A stretch of DNA of 64,000 nt, from NCBI GenBank assembly GCA_964397045.1, contig CAYNHF010000012.1, positions 1-64,000 of the forward strand, given 5' to 3'. Source of the stretch: CAYNHF01 sp964397045. GTDB taxonomy: Bacteria; Actinomycetota; Acidimicrobiia; Spongiisociales; UBA5794. Numbering within the stretch: the stretch's first letter is position 1; each line of letters begins with the position of its first letter. The position numbers were made by a program, and so were the translations under genes. This document shows, one piece after another, positions 34,849 to 44,099 of this stretch. Under the pieces are notes generated by a model, which searched no databases, had not been told where the DNA came from, and was given only the letters and a program-made list of their open reading frames with translations.

Positions 34849-34935
34849 GCCTCGTTCAGTGCGTTGACTGGCGATGCTGGACATCTCCAGCTGTGAGCGC
34901 CAGGCTGAGGTGGTGCCGACTTCCCCAGTTTCCAG

Positions 34936-35685
34936 GTGACCCCGGGCGCCCTCATCGCGCTCCTCGCCATCGGCCTGCTCGTCGGCGCATTGATTGGCGC
35001 CGTCGGGGTTGGCGGGGTGCTGCTCGTACCGGCCCTGGTGCTGGTCGGCGGTCTGGAGGTGGCAGCGGCAACGCCGGTGGCCACGATGAGCTTTTTCTTC
35101 ACTGGAGTGGCAGGGACGATTGCCTACCAGCGAGCCTGCCGGATCGATTGGTCCAGTACCCAGTGGCTGGTGTGGGCCGCCGTGCCGGGCGCGATCGCTG
35201 GAGCGCTGGCCAACATCGCGCTGCCGGGACCGGTGATCACCCTGATCGTGGCCGCCATGCTCGGTGTCGCTGCGCTGCAGGCGCTGCGCGGGATCCCGCC
35301 GGATCGCACCGGGCGGCGAGCGTTGAGCGTTGCCGCTCTCCTTGCGATCGGGCTGGTGGTCGGCTTTGGTTCGACGCTTTCCGGTACCGGGGGCCCGGTG
35401 CTGCTCATACCCGTGCTGCTGATTGCCGGGACGGCGACCACGCTCGCCGTATCCTCGAGCCAGCCGATCCAGATCCCGATTGCCGTGTTCGGAACGGCTA
35501 GCTTCCTCCTGTATGGAGCGCTCGATTGGAAGCTGGCGATCGCGGTGGGCCTCGCACAGGGGGTCGGTACGGTGATCGGTGCCCGCCTCAGCAGCAGATT
35601 GCCGATCGTGACCCTGCGGACACTCGTCGGCTGGGCGCTTGCCCTCTCTGGCGTGATCTTCATCGTGAGAGCAATGGGCGGATGA
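34936..35685 (+). CDS. TauE/SafE family sulfite/organic-anion exporter
   Basis: 249 residues with about eight membrane helices in two similar halves, each with a Gly-rich helix (GALIGAVGVGGVLLVPALVL and VVGFGSTLSGTGGPVLLIPV), the TauE/SafE signature. It likely exports sulfite, sulfoacetate or a related anion. It starts with GTG, and its stop overlaps the next start (ATGA), linking transport with the PLP enzyme. Confidence 0.88.
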   Translation: MTPGALIALLAIGLLVGALIGAVGVGGVLLVPALVLVGGLEVAAATPVATMSFFFTGVAGTIAYQRACRIDWSSTQWLVWAAVPGAIAGALANIALPGPVITLIVAAMLGVAALQALRGIPPDRTGRRALSVAALLAIGLVVGFGSTLSGTGGPVLLIPVLLIAGTATTLAVSSSQPIQIPIAVFGTASFLLYGALDWKLAIAVGLAQGVGTVIGARLSSRLPIVTLRTLVGWALALSGVIFIVRAMGG

Positions 35686-36743
35686 TCGGCTCCGCCCCAA
35701 TGCGACCCGAGCAGCTACGCGCCGGCCTGCAGCGCTTCCCTACGGTTTCGCTGATGGAGCGACCGACTCCACTACACCGACTGGGCCGGTTGGGTGAGGT
35801 GCTTGGCATCAACCTATGGCTCAAGCGGGATGACCTCACATCGCTCGGCCTCGGCGGAGACAAACCCCGCAAGCTCGAGTACGAATTGGCGAGAGCAGTC
35901 GAAGCGGGGGCTGATGTCTTGGTGACGTGCGGCTCTGCGCAGTCGAATCATGCTCGACTCACGGCGGCTGCAGCCAGGCATCTCGGGCTCGACGTCACCG
36001 TCGTGCTCAGCCGCGACGATCACGCCGCGGTGCAAGGCAACCTGTTGACCGTGCACCTGATGGGGGCGGAAGTGGTGCTGGCGGATACCGCGGACCACTG
36101 GGATCTCGAAGCAGACGTCACCGCGGTTTGCGACCGACTCCGCGAGGCGGGACGGACTCCCTACTTCGTTCCGATCAGTGGAACCACCCCGCATAGCTGC
36201 CTGGGATACGTCGATGGAGCACTGGAGTTACTCGAGCAGCTCGAAGCCGCCAGCGTGATGCCGGACGTGATCGTCCTTCCGTTCGGCACCGGCGGCATCT
36301 TCACGGCATACCTGATGACGCTGCGGGCGCTCGGTCTCGCCACACGCCTCGTCGGGATCAGCGTCAATCGGCCGGAAGCGGAGTGCCTCGCAAACCTCGA
36401 TCACTGGTGGAGGTCGCTCTCTGACTTGCTCGAACCGCCGTCCGGGATCGAGCGCGGCGACCACACAATCGAAGACGGCTATGTCGGGCGGGAATATGGA
36501 GATGCCACCCCGGAATGCCTCGACGCCATCTTCCAAATGGCCTCGACCGAGGGCATCCTGTTGGACCCCGTCTACTCCGGCAAGGTGTTCGCCGGCCTGA
36601 AGGGTCACGTTCGGGAGCAATCCATCGCGGCGGGCTCTCGCGTCGTGATGCTCCACTCAGGTGGGGTCCCTGCCAACTTTGCGTACCACGCCGAGTGGGA
36701 GGCGTACTTGCGTGGCATCCCGGCGGATCGGCCGCCGGGATGA
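35682..36743 (+). CDS. D-cysteine desulfhydrase / ACC deaminase-like PLP enzyme
   Basis: 353 residues, fold-type II PLP enzyme. The PLP lysine is Lys61 in GGDKPRKLEY (Asp replaces the common Asn). Other family marks are CGSAQSNHARLTAAAA, LPFGTGG (phosphate-binding loop) and MLHSGGVP. Enzymes of this family deaminate or desulfhydrate amino acids such as D-cysteine, sulfopropionates (cysteate sulfo-lyase) or 1-aminocyclopropane-carboxylate. With a TauE/SafE exporter beside it, a sulfonate-releasing reaction is plausible. The ATG at 35682 overlaps the exporter stop. Confidence 0.88.
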   Translation: MIGSAPMRPEQLRAGLQRFPTVSLMERPTPLHRLGRLGEVLGINLWLKRDDLTSLGLGGDKPRKLEYELARAVEAGADVLVTCGSAQSNHARLTAAAARHLGLDVTVVLSRDDHAAVQGNLLTVHLMGAEVVLADTADHWDLEADVTAVCDRLREAGRTPYFVPISGTTPHSCLGYVDGALELLEQLEAASVMPDVIVLPFGTGGIFTAYLMTLRALGLATRLVGISVNRPEAECLANLDHWWRSLSDLLEPPSGIERGDHTIEDGYVGREYGDATPECLDAIFQMASTEGILLDPVYSGKVFAGLKGHVREQSIAAGSRVVMLHSGGVPANFAYHAEWEAYLRGIPADRPPG

Positions 36744-36926
36744 CCTGGTAAGAAGCGCAACGCCGCTGTTCGATTCAGGTCGGGCCTTCTGCTCTCGCTC
36801 TGCGGTGAGCCGTGACCCAGGCCCGATCGGCCCCCGACGCGAGGGCGGCGGTCGGCCCCGTGAAACGCGGTGGTCCATGCGCTGGCGTACACTGCCCGCC
36901 ACCAGGAATGTTGCTAGGAGTCGCTC

Positions 36927-37202
36927 TTGTATTTGATTCTCACCCTCATTGTCGTCGGCCTCGCCGCCGGATGGATCGCGGAACGGGTCATCTACCCCGA
37001 TTGGAAGGTCGACTGGACGGAGGCTTTCATCGTGGGTGTGCTCGGTTCGTTCGTCGGTGGCCTGCTGGCCAGCTTCATCGCCGGCGACGGGTTCTCGCTC
37101 AAGCCGAGCGGATTCATCGGATCCATCATCGGTGCGGTCGTCTTGCTCGCGATCTTGAAGTTCGTGCGGGGCCGGATCATGGCCTACGGGAAGGACGACT
37201 GA
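36927..37202 (+). CDS. GlsB/YeaQ/YmgE-like small membrane protein
   Basis: 91 residues with three hydrophobic helices and conserved glycines (LIVVGLAAGWIAE, FIVGVLGSFVGGLLAS, FIGSIIGAVVLLAI), matching the transglycosylase-associated GlsB/YeaQ family, which is often stress-induced. The start is an unusual TTG at 36927, fixed by AGGAG (36916-36920) 6 nt upstream. A TACACT box at 36888-36893 may be the -10. The 180 nt upstream hold no other gene. Confidence 0.85.
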   Translation: MYLILTLIVVGLAAGWIAERVIYPDWKVDWTEAFIVGVLGSFVGGLLASFIAGDGFSLKPSGFIGSIIGAVVLLAILKFVRGRIMAYGKDD

Positions 37203-37214
37203 GCCGGAGCTTCG

Positions 37215-38381
37215 TCAGATGATCCGGCCGGCGTGCTCGTACAGCGGGGTGCCGTCGAGGATCCGCTGTGCACCCAGCCGGCTGAGGTCGAGCGAGCGCG
37301 GGAGGTCCAGGATCTCCTCCGCGAGATGGCGACCGGCCGCATGACAGTGCTGGAACCCGTGTCCCGAAAAGCCGTTCGCCAGATAGAGGCCCGCCAGTTC
37401 CGGCCACTCCCCCAGAATGGCGTTGCCGTCCAGCGTGTTCACGGCGTACAGACCCGCCCATCCACCTGTGACCTCCAGGGCGTCGAAAGCAGGGAAGTAA
37501 CGGGCGAGTTCAGGCCAGATGCGATCGTAGAACCGTTGTCTGTGCACCACGAAGTCGTATCCCACCGGATCGTCGGGCAGGGACCACGCCATGAGAAACG
37601 TGGTGCCGTGCTCTGGGATCAGGTAGAGGCCTGAAGGCACGAAGACGCTGGGCAGTGCCTCGGTGTCGATCTTCGTGTCGACAACGAACACATTGCGCAT
37701 CACAGGCTCGATCGGCAGGTCGACTCCCGCAGTAGCAGCCACCGAAGCTGCCCACGCACCTGCGGAGTTGACTACGACCGGTGCAGTGAGTTGGTCCCCG
37801 GTTTCGAGTACGACCCCGGTGATGTGGCCGTGCTTCCGAGAAATCCTTTCCACCCGGGTCTCGACGAAGTGGGCACCCATTGCCCCGATCTTCCGGCGAT
37901 ACCCGTGAAGTACTGCGCTCGGGTCGACCGATCCGTCATCCTCCCCGAGTGTGCCACCCACCAGGAGCGGGCTCCTGAATGCGGGATACCTGGACGTGAC
38001 TTCATCGTGATCGAGCCAGGAGACCCGGCATCCGAGCGTCTGCTGGAGTGTCATACCTTGCAGCGCAACGTCACGGATGGTCGCGTCGACCATGAAAAGG
38101 TTGCCCTGGTGCCTTGCCGCGACTTCGGGGCGTGACCCACCCACTTCCATGTCGTTGCCGAAGGTGGCCTCCACCTCCATCGTGAACTGTGACATCTGGA
38201 TGTTTTCGATCAGGTTGAATTGGATGCGAACGTTGCCGTCCGACAGGGTCGTGGAGGCGCGAGCGTACGTCGGGTCGGGTTCCACCACGGCGATATCCAG
38301 CGAGGGCTCTGCCAGCAGCAAGTAGTAGGCGGTGGCGCACCCCATAACTCCGCCGCCTGCGATGACAACGTCGTATCCCAT
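37215..38381 (-). CDS. FAD-dependent oxidoreductase (DAO family)
   Basis: 388 residues with a DAO/sarcosine-oxidase-like fold. The FAD motif is VVIAGGGVMGCATAYYLL at the N-terminus; later VVNSAGAWAASV and a C-terminal FSGHGFQHCHAAGRHLAEEIL are family marks. It would oxidise an amine or amino acid and reduce FAD. The upstream SDR gene ends 3 nt before its ATG, so the two are likely co-expressed. Confidence 0.88.
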   Translation of the reverse strand: MGYDVVIAGGGVMGCATAYYLLLAEPSLDIAVVEPDPTYARASTTLSDGNVRIQFNLIENIQMSQFTMEVEATFGNDMEVGGSRPEVAARHQGNLFMVDATIRDVALQGMTLQQTLGCRVSWLDHDEVTSRYPAFRSPLLVGGTLGEDDGSVDPSAVLHGYRRKIGAMGAHFVETRVERISRKHGHITGVVLETGDQLTAPVVVNSAGAWAASVAATAGVDLPIEPVMRNVFVVDTKIDTEALPSVFVPSGLYLIPEHGTTFLMAWSLPDDPVGYDFVVHRQRFYDRIWPELARYFPAFDALEVTGGWAGLYAVNTLDGNAILGEWPELAGLYLANGFSGHGFQHCHAAGRHLAEEILDLPRSLDLSRLGAQRILDGTPLYEHAGRII

Positions 38382-38384
38382 CCA

Positions 38385-39089
38385 TCACACCGACTTGGCG
38401 AGGCCGCCGTCAACCTTGAGATTCTGACCCGTGATGTATGAGGATTCGTCGGAGGCAAGGAATCGCACCACTTCGGCGACCTCTGTCACCGAAGCGAATC
38501 TACCCATGGGAATCCTGGCAACCAGGTCTGCAGACTCCGGGTAGCTGTCCATGAAGCCGGGGAGCACGTTGTTCATGCGGATGCCCGTCGCGGCGTACGT
38601 ATCTGCGTACAGTTTGGTGAATCCGGCGAGTCCCGCACGGAGGCTGGCCGAAATCGGAAACGCAACTTCGGGCTCGAAGGCGGCATAGGTCGACACGTTG
38701 ACGATGGAGCCCCCGCCACCACCCTGCAATATGGGTGTCACGATACGTGCCATCTTGACGACGTTGAGCACGACGAGATCGAGACCCTGATGCCAGTCGT
38801 CATCGGTCAATTCGAGCAGAGGTCCTTTGGGCGGATGCCCGGTATTGTTCACGACCGCGTCGATGCGGCCGTATCGATCGATGGCGAGATCGACAAGTCT
38901 CTGGAGATCCGAGGCAGCGGTGACTGAGCCGGTCACAGCTACCCCGCCGACCTCGCCTGCGATGCGTTCGGCGCCTCCCTGGTTCGATAAGAGGGCCAGT
39001 GAGTACCCGGCAGCTGCCATGGTGCGGGCGATCGCCGCCCCCAACCCTTTCCCGGCGGCGGTGACGACCGCAACTGGAGGACCCTCCAC
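38385..39089 (-). CDS. SDR-family protein lacking the YxxxK motif
   Basis: 234 residues. The Rossmann start VTAAGKGLGAAIARTMAA and NNTGHPP are normal SDR features, and the C-terminus (YITGQNLKVDGG) is typical. At the catalytic site, residues 146-150 read ISASL, so the Tyr and Lys of YxxxK are replaced. This fits a divergent SDR subgroup rather than damage. AGGAG lies 6 nt before the GTG start. Its enzymatic role is uncertain. Confidence 0.85.
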   Translation of the reverse strand: MEGPPVAVVTAAGKGLGAAIARTMAAAGYSLALLSNQGGAERIAGEVGGVAVTGSVTAASDLQRLVDLAIDRYGRIDAVVNNTGHPPKGPLLELTDDDWHQGLDLVVLNVVKMARIVTPILQGGGGGSIVNVSTYAAFEPEVAFPISASLRAGLAGFTKLYADTYAATGIRMNNVLPGFMDSYPESADLVARIPMGRFASVTEVAEVVRFLASDESSYITGQNLKVDGGLAKSV

Positions 39090-39168
39090 GACATCTCCTC
39101 AGAGCCGCGACGGGTTTGTGGCACCCGCCTGCTGCGGTGCACCCTAAACAGCGAGCACGGCGGAGGCG

Positions 39169-39972
39169 TCAGCCCTGCGGCGGCCCCGCCGCGATGGAGG
39201 CTCGAACTTCGGCCGTGGTAGTGCCACCGTCGAAGCGCAACAGCCACCAGGTGGCGCCGGCAGCAGCCCAGGGCGTCGGATCGACGCCTGGGTAGGCATG
39301 CAGTGCGACGTCGAAGCCGTCGAGGTCCCCCCGGACGTCGAGCACCACGGAAAGTGCTTCAGCGAGCTGGTCGGGAGATTCGAGTTCGATGGGAAACAAC
39401 CCGTCCCACCTCGCGGCACGGAGCAGCGGGCGGCGACGGGGCCAACGTGCCGCCAGCCAGATCGGGATTCGAGGGCGCTGGATCGGCCTGGGCAGAAAGC
39501 TGGTGTCGTCAACGAGGTAGTGCTCTCCCCGGTAAGTGACCTGATCGCCGGACCACAGCTGGGTGACGATATCGAGCGACTCGTCGAGCATGCCTGCTCG
39601 CCTCCGGTCGTCCATCTCTTCCCCAAATGCGGAGAGTTCGCGTCCGCTGCCATCGAGGCCAAGGCCGACGCCGAGCACCAACCGCCCCCTCGACAGGTGG
39701 TCGAGGGTTGTGGTCTGCTTGGCCACGATGTGAGGGCGGCGCCGGGCGAGTGGTGTCACCATCGGCCCGATGGTGATGCGTTCGGTCACCGCGGCGACGG
39801 CGGCTAACGCGATCCACGGGTCGGCCACGTCCGTCACCGGCGGGCGATGACGAAGGTGATCCCACAGGAACATGCCATCCCAGCCGACGTCCTCAACCTC
39901 CCGCGCCAGCGCCATGAGGGTTGCCGGATCGGCGAGCTCGTCGAAAGGTGGGAGGGTCAATCCGTACCGCAT
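39169..39972 (-). CDS. LLM class flavin-dependent oxidoreductase
   Basis: 267 residues of the luciferase-like monooxygenase family: MRYGLTLPPF start, GWDGMFLWDHL, ERITIGPMVTPLARRRPHIVAK and GRLVLGVGLG. In actinomycetes such enzymes often use F420 or FMN; the substrate is unknown. It starts at ATG 39972 after a TACCGT box, apparently leaderless. An upstream 15-bp inverted repeat separates it from the MMPL gene. Confidence 0.9.
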   Translation of the reverse strand: MRYGLTLPPFDELADPATLMALAREVEDVGWDGMFLWDHLRHRPPVTDVADPWIALAAVAAVTERITIGPMVTPLARRRPHIVAKQTTTLDHLSRGRLVLGVGLGLDGSGRELSAFGEEMDDRRRAGMLDESLDIVTQLWSGDQVTYRGEHYLVDDTSFLPRPIQRPRIPIWLAARWPRRRPLLRAARWDGLFPIELESPDQLAEALSVVLDVRGDLDGFDVALHAYPGVDPTPWAAAGATWWLLRFDGGTTTAEVRASIAAGPPQG

Positions 39973-39978
39973 CGGGGC

Positions 39979-39984
39979 ACGGTA
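39979..39984 (-). promoter_or_regulatory. -10 box TACCGT, leaderless LLM gene
   Basis: On the minus strand TACCGT is followed by 6 nt and ATG 39972. Confidence 0.55.
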
Positions 39985-39993
39985 GTGGCATCC

Positions 39994-40034
39994 GTTGCAG
40001 GGGCGTGGCCTTGGCAAGACCACGCCCCTGCAAC
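39994..40034 (-). terminator. 15-bp perfect inverted repeat after the MMPL gene
   Basis: GTTGCAGGGGCGTGG (39994-40008) and CCACGCCCCTGCAAC (40020-40034) form a very stable hairpin with an 11-nt loop, starting 1 nt after the MMPL stop. It is probably its terminator, despite the lack of a T-tract; a DNA-binding palindrome is the alternative. Confidence 0.65.
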
Positions 40035-40035
40035 C

Positions 40036-42783
40036 TCAGGCCCCGGCCGGCTCCGGCAGGGCGCCGATCAATTCGTGACCGCCGGAGTCCCGTGTCTCGG
40101 ACGAAGCCTCGCGGCGCGGCGTGACCACCACGAGGAGGCTGGGGAGCACCACCAGTGCAACGACGAGGGACATCGCCACCATCACCGCGGTCAACAGCCC
40201 GAAGGTAGCGAAGATAGGGGTTGGGGCCAGTGCCATAACGAGGAACCCGAGCACCGAGGTGAGTGCCGAAAGCACCAGCGCTCCCCCGGTTCCCTCTCCG
40301 GCTCTTCGCACCGCGATCAGGCGGTCACCGTGAGTTGCCAGTTCCTCTCGATACCGAGTGGTGAAGTGGGTGGAGAAGTCGATGCCCACCCCAACGGCGA
40401 TAGCCGCGACGGTCGCGGTCACCACATTCATGCTGTAGCCCGCGAGCGCCATGAAGGCGTACACCCCGACAACCACGAATCCGATCGGCACCACAGACAC
40501 AACGGCATATCGGAACGAACGCAGCATTGCCATGGCAATCACCAGCGTGAGTGCCGCTGCGATGGGAAGCGAGATCAACATCGAGTCGGTGAATGATTCG
40601 AGGCTCTCGTACTGGGTCAGAACCTCGCCGGAGACTCCTGCCGTCAGATATGGCGCCGCGGTGGTCACCGTGAGTGCGGCGTCTTCGAGGCCGGCGCGCG
40701 CTTTCGCGATGATTGCTTTGTCGGTGTAACTGCCGATCTGAACCACGATCGCAGTCTTCTGTGCAGAGGCACCGTCGTCTGCGAACAACGCTCCGAGTTC
40801 GGAGGCAGGAATCGCCATGGAACCATCCGGTGCTGGGATTCCGTGTTCGACGATGTGGTCGTAGACGGCGCGGATCTGGATCGCCGAGTCTGGATAACCA
40901 TTCCCGTTCGCGCCTGTGAGGGCGAGCGGGAGCTGGGTGGTCACCGCGTCCGTGGCGATTGCCATCCGGACGAGATCCCCCGCATGGGGCGCGACAATGA
41001 GGGTGCCGTCGCCGTAGCGTCCCAGGCTGGCGTCTGAGCGGTCGAGGCCGGCCACCGCGGCGTCGAGAGCCACGAGCGCTTGGGGGTTGGTGAGATCGCC
41101 CTCCACCAGCACGAGGCCGCTGCCCTGGCCGCTCGATGGGTAGTGGGCCTCGGCACGTTCGATGGACTGGACGAAGGAGGTGTTCGGGGACAGGAAGTCG
41201 GTGAGGGCGAAGCCTGACTCGACGGTTGACGCGGTGAACAAGCCGAGCACACCGAGGACAAGCACGGTCGGGATCGTGACAAGACGCCATCTGGCAAGCA
41301 TGCGAACGAAGCTCCCGACCGGTCTGAGACCATGACCGGCACCCCGGATGCCAGTTTCGATCGTCTTGCCGCGGGCATGTGCGAGGCGGTTGCGGCGCCG
41401 GGTTGCCATCGCAGGAACTGCCACCAGAGCCAGCATGACAACGACGACTGCGCCCACACCGATCATCGGTAATACGGCGGCCAGCGCCACCGCGAGGCCG
41501 GCCACAACCGCGGCGAGAAGGAACCCGATCCGATACGGCACGACGGAGGCACCCTTCAGCGGGTTGCGACCCACGAAACCTTCGAGGGCAAGGAGTCCGC
41601 GCGGGGCGAGCTGGCCGAGAATGAGGTACGCAAGGGCGATCGCGATGGCAGCTCCGAAACCGAATTCCACGATCGCCTCTGTCCCGGAGAAGGCATTCGA
41701 AATGAATGCACCCACGCTGGAAGCTGCGGCCAGCAGCATCGCTCCAAAGACTGCAGTCATGCCTGCCGGATAGGCACGGGCCGGGGTGAGCCCTGCTTCC
41801 ACCTGCATCTCTCGAACGCGTCCCGTACCGTGGATGTAGAAATCGACTCCAAAGCTGATCATTGCGATCGGGACGATGAACGCGAGAAGCATGGACCCCA
41901 TCTTCAGGCCCGCGAGCGAGGCAACACCGTTGTAGGCCAGCATGGTTGCACCGAGGCCGGCGGCTACGACCACCGCAGACCAATAGGAACGATGGACGAC
42001 CCCAATCAGCAGAACGATCAACGCCACCGCGAGAAAGATGAAAGGGCTCGATTGGGTGGCTGCCTCCCCGAAGGCAAGCTCTCCATCGATCGCGATCCCG
42101 ATCGATTCTGTAGCCACCGCGCCGCGGCGGAACTCGGCCTGGACCTCGCGCAGCCAGAGTTCTGCCTCCTCCACATCTGAGAACGTCGCCTCGTCGTACG
42201 TGACGGTGGCGGTGAATGCAGGCGACGTCCACTCGGGCCGGCCAAGCGTCGGCAGGGTGACGGTGGCCTGCTCGGAGAGAGTGAAGACGATCTCCGAGGT
42301 CGGTGCCTCCGGTGCCAGGAGGTTACGGAGCACTGCCTTGACCTGCGGCGTGGTTGCTTCGGAGAGACCTCCCGGGAGTGACAAGTCGACCAGATTGGCG
42401 ACCGACATCACTCCGGGAACTGTGGCATCGAGATCGCGATCGTACCGCTCGACCAGATGCGCTCGAGAGTCGGAGCCCCCGGTGACGCGCTCGGAGGCTT
42501 CCATCCACTCTGCCAGAGCCTCCGCCGTCATCACATCTCCGCCGTCCGCCGCCTCCACGAGGAAGTTTGCCCGGCGGATCGTGGAATCAGACTGGAGGGA
42601 CGCGTCGGCACGCGCCGCGACGTCGAAGATCTCACCGGACGGATCGAAGCTGGGTTCCGATTGGTCTGCCAGTGCAGGCCCAACAACACCGAGGACGAGT
42701 ACGGACATCAAAGCAACTCCGAGCACGATTCCGGCGTGACGGCTGAGCCACTCGAATGGCCGGTAGCTGGTTCTCGTGTTCAC
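40036..42783 (-). CDS. MMPL/RND family transporter (HAE3-like)
   Basis: 915 residues. One N-terminal membrane helix (~17-38), a large outer loop, about five helices around 240-430, a second outer loop and a final five-helix set, the duplicated RND layout. Segments such as IVPIAMISFGVDFYIHGTGR and AIAVGVGIDFSTHFTTRYREE carry the Gly-Asp motif of the proton-relay helix. HAE3/MMPL proteins export lipids or hydrophobic compounds using the proton gradient. GTG 42783 is chosen with GGGAGG 9-14 nt upstream. A 635-residue frame on the same strand is shadow. Confidence 0.9.
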   Translation of the reverse strand: MNTRTSYRPFEWLSRHAGIVLGVALMSVLVLGVVGPALADQSEPSFDPSGEIFDVAARADASLQSDSTIRRANFLVEAADGGDVMTAEALAEWMEASERVTGGSDSRAHLVERYDRDLDATVPGVMSVANLVDLSLPGGLSEATTPQVKAVLRNLLAPEAPTSEIVFTLSEQATVTLPTLGRPEWTSPAFTATVTYDEATFSDVEEAELWLREVQAEFRRGAVATESIGIAIDGELAFGEAATQSSPFIFLAVALIVLLIGVVHRSYWSAVVVAAGLGATMLAYNGVASLAGLKMGSMLLAFIVPIAMISFGVDFYIHGTGRVREMQVEAGLTPARAYPAGMTAVFGAMLLAAASSVGAFISNAFSGTEAIVEFGFGAAIAIALAYLILGQLAPRGLLALEGFVGRNPLKGASVVPYRIGFLLAAVVAGLAVALAAVLPMIGVGAVVVVMLALVAVPAMATRRRNRLAHARGKTIETGIRGAGHGLRPVGSFVRMLARWRLVTIPTVLVLGVLGLFTASTVESGFALTDFLSPNTSFVQSIERAEAHYPSSGQGSGLVLVEGDLTNPQALVALDAAVAGLDRSDASLGRYGDGTLIVAPHAGDLVRMAIATDAVTTQLPLALTGANGNGYPDSAIQIRAVYDHIVEHGIPAPDGSMAIPASELGALFADDGASAQKTAIVVQIGSYTDKAIIAKARAGLEDAALTVTTAAPYLTAGVSGEVLTQYESLESFTDSMLISLPIAAALTLVIAMAMLRSFRYAVVSVVPIGFVVVGVYAFMALAGYSMNVVTATVAAIAVGVGIDFSTHFTTRYREELATHGDRLIAVRRAGEGTGGALVLSALTSVLGFLVMALAPTPIFATFGLLTAVMVAMSLVVALVVLPSLLVVVTPRREASSETRDSGGHELIGALPEPAGA

Positions 42784-43008
42784 GGTGGTTCCCTCCCGGT
42801 GAGATGTGTCGCGCCACCAAGGGGTGGCATGAGCATCGTGCGGTCGGGTGCACGGTCGGACTATCGGGTATGCCCCTCTCACGACCCGGAGGTACCCCGA
42901 GGCGCCTTCGGGGTGGAGCCGCTCGCAGCCTGCGACCCCCCTCGGGGTCGGGATGGGGTAGGACGGGGAAGCTCGCTAGCTTGGCGTTCCCCGAGGACGC
43001 GAGGTCTC

Positions 43009-44025
43009 ATGCAGGTCGACTACTACCTCCCTCCGGCCGCCACCGCCGACGCCGTCGGGCGCGCACAACGGGCGCACCGGCTTGGCTACGACGGGTTCTT
43101 CACCGCAGAGACGTCTCACGATCCTTTTCTGCCGATTGCCGCAGCGGCCCCCCAGCAGGCTGGGTTGGACTGGGGTACCGCGATCGCGGTCGCGTTCGCA
43201 CGTTCGCCGATGGTCACGGCCGTGACCGCTCGCGACCTATCAGATGCGACGCGAGGTCGCTTCCTGCTCGGGCTGGGCACTCAGGTCAAGACCCATATCA
43301 CCAGGCGCTTCGGCATGGAGTGGGGTGAGCCTGCGGCTCGACTCCGGGACTACATCGGCGCGCTCCGGGCAGTGTGGGACGCCTGGGATCACGGGACCCG
43401 GCTGAGCTTCAGGGGTGACTTCTACCAGCTCACACTGATGACACCGTTCTTCGACCCCGGCCCCGCTCGACACGGTCGGATTCCGGTGTACGTGGCAGGG
43501 GTGGGCCCTCACCTCTGCCGGGTTGCCGGCCAAACTGCAGATGGCTTTCACATCCACCCGTTTCACACCACAACGTATCTGGATCGGGTCGTGCTCCCCG
43601 GCATCGCGGCAGGAGCCGCCGAAGCTGGGCGCGATCCTTCGGCCATTCAGCTCGTCTCAACGGTGTTTGTTGCCACCGGCGAGACGGAAGAACAGATGGC
43701 AAATGCACGGCACGAGATCGCGCGTCAGATCGCCTTCTACGCATCAACCCCTTCATATCGGCCGGTACTCGAAACCCACGGGTGGGACATGGGACCAACC
43801 CTCACCGGGATGTCGAAACGAGGTGAGTGGGATGCGATGGCTGAGGTCATCAGTGACGAGGTGCTGGAGGAGATCGCGGTCGTGGCACCACTCGATCGGC
43901 TCGGCGCCTCGATTCGGGAGCGCTATGCCGATCGACTCGATCGCGTCGGCTACTACTCGCTCGGTGGAGACGCCGAACTCACGGACGCGCAGTGGAGCGA
44001 ATTGATCGAGACGACCAAGGCGTGA
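43009..44025 (+). CDS. LLM class F420-dependent oxidoreductase (TIGR03617-like)
   Basis: 338 residues of the bacterial luciferase/F420 family: VDYYLPPAATADAVGRAQRA at the start, GYDGFFTAETSHDPFLP, RGRFLLGLGTQVKTHITRRFG and IPVYVAGVGPHLCRVAGQ. The pattern agrees with actinobacterial TIGR03617 oxidoreductases, which are presumed F420-dependent. The substrate is unknown. ATG 43009 is chosen because the family N-terminus starts there; the longer frame upstream runs over the divergent MMPL start. Confidence 0.9.
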   Translation: MQVDYYLPPAATADAVGRAQRAHRLGYDGFFTAETSHDPFLPIAAAAPQQAGLDWGTAIAVAFARSPMVTAVTARDLSDATRGRFLLGLGTQVKTHITRRFGMEWGEPAARLRDYIGALRAVWDAWDHGTRLSFRGDFYQLTLMTPFFDPGPARHGRIPVYVAGVGPHLCRVAGQTADGFHIHPFHTTTYLDRVVLPGIAAGAAEAGRDPSAIQLVSTVFVATGETEEQMANARHEIARQIAFYASTPSYRPVLETHGWDMGPTLTGMSKRGEWDAMAEVISDEVLEEIAVVAPLDRLGASIRERYADRLDRVGYYSLGGDAELTDAQWSELIETTKA

Positions 44026-44099
44026 GGCCCGTCCGTTCGATCCGTTGCAGGGGTATCCGGGAGACGCCGGCCAGAGCTCACCACCATCCTGAGGTGTGG

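Noticed and set aside
34306..35700. A 464-codon minus-strand frame opposite the SDR and TauE genes
   Set aside because: Antisense to two well-supported genes; composition is His/Arg/Gly-rich with no motif.
36766..36776. GTTCGATTC resembling a tRNA T-loop
   Set aside because: The flanks do not form a T-stem and no anticodon or acceptor arms are present.
40325..42232. A 635-codon open frame on the minus strand inside the MMPL gene
   Set aside because: It is the same-strand shadow of the 915-residue transporter, is rich in Arg/Gly/Pro as expected for an off-frame read of GC-rich DNA, and has no domain.
42895..42913. CCCCGA/TCGGGG hairpin in the MMPL-LLM divergent region
   Set aside because: A 6-bp GC stem is common in this composition and has no supporting context.
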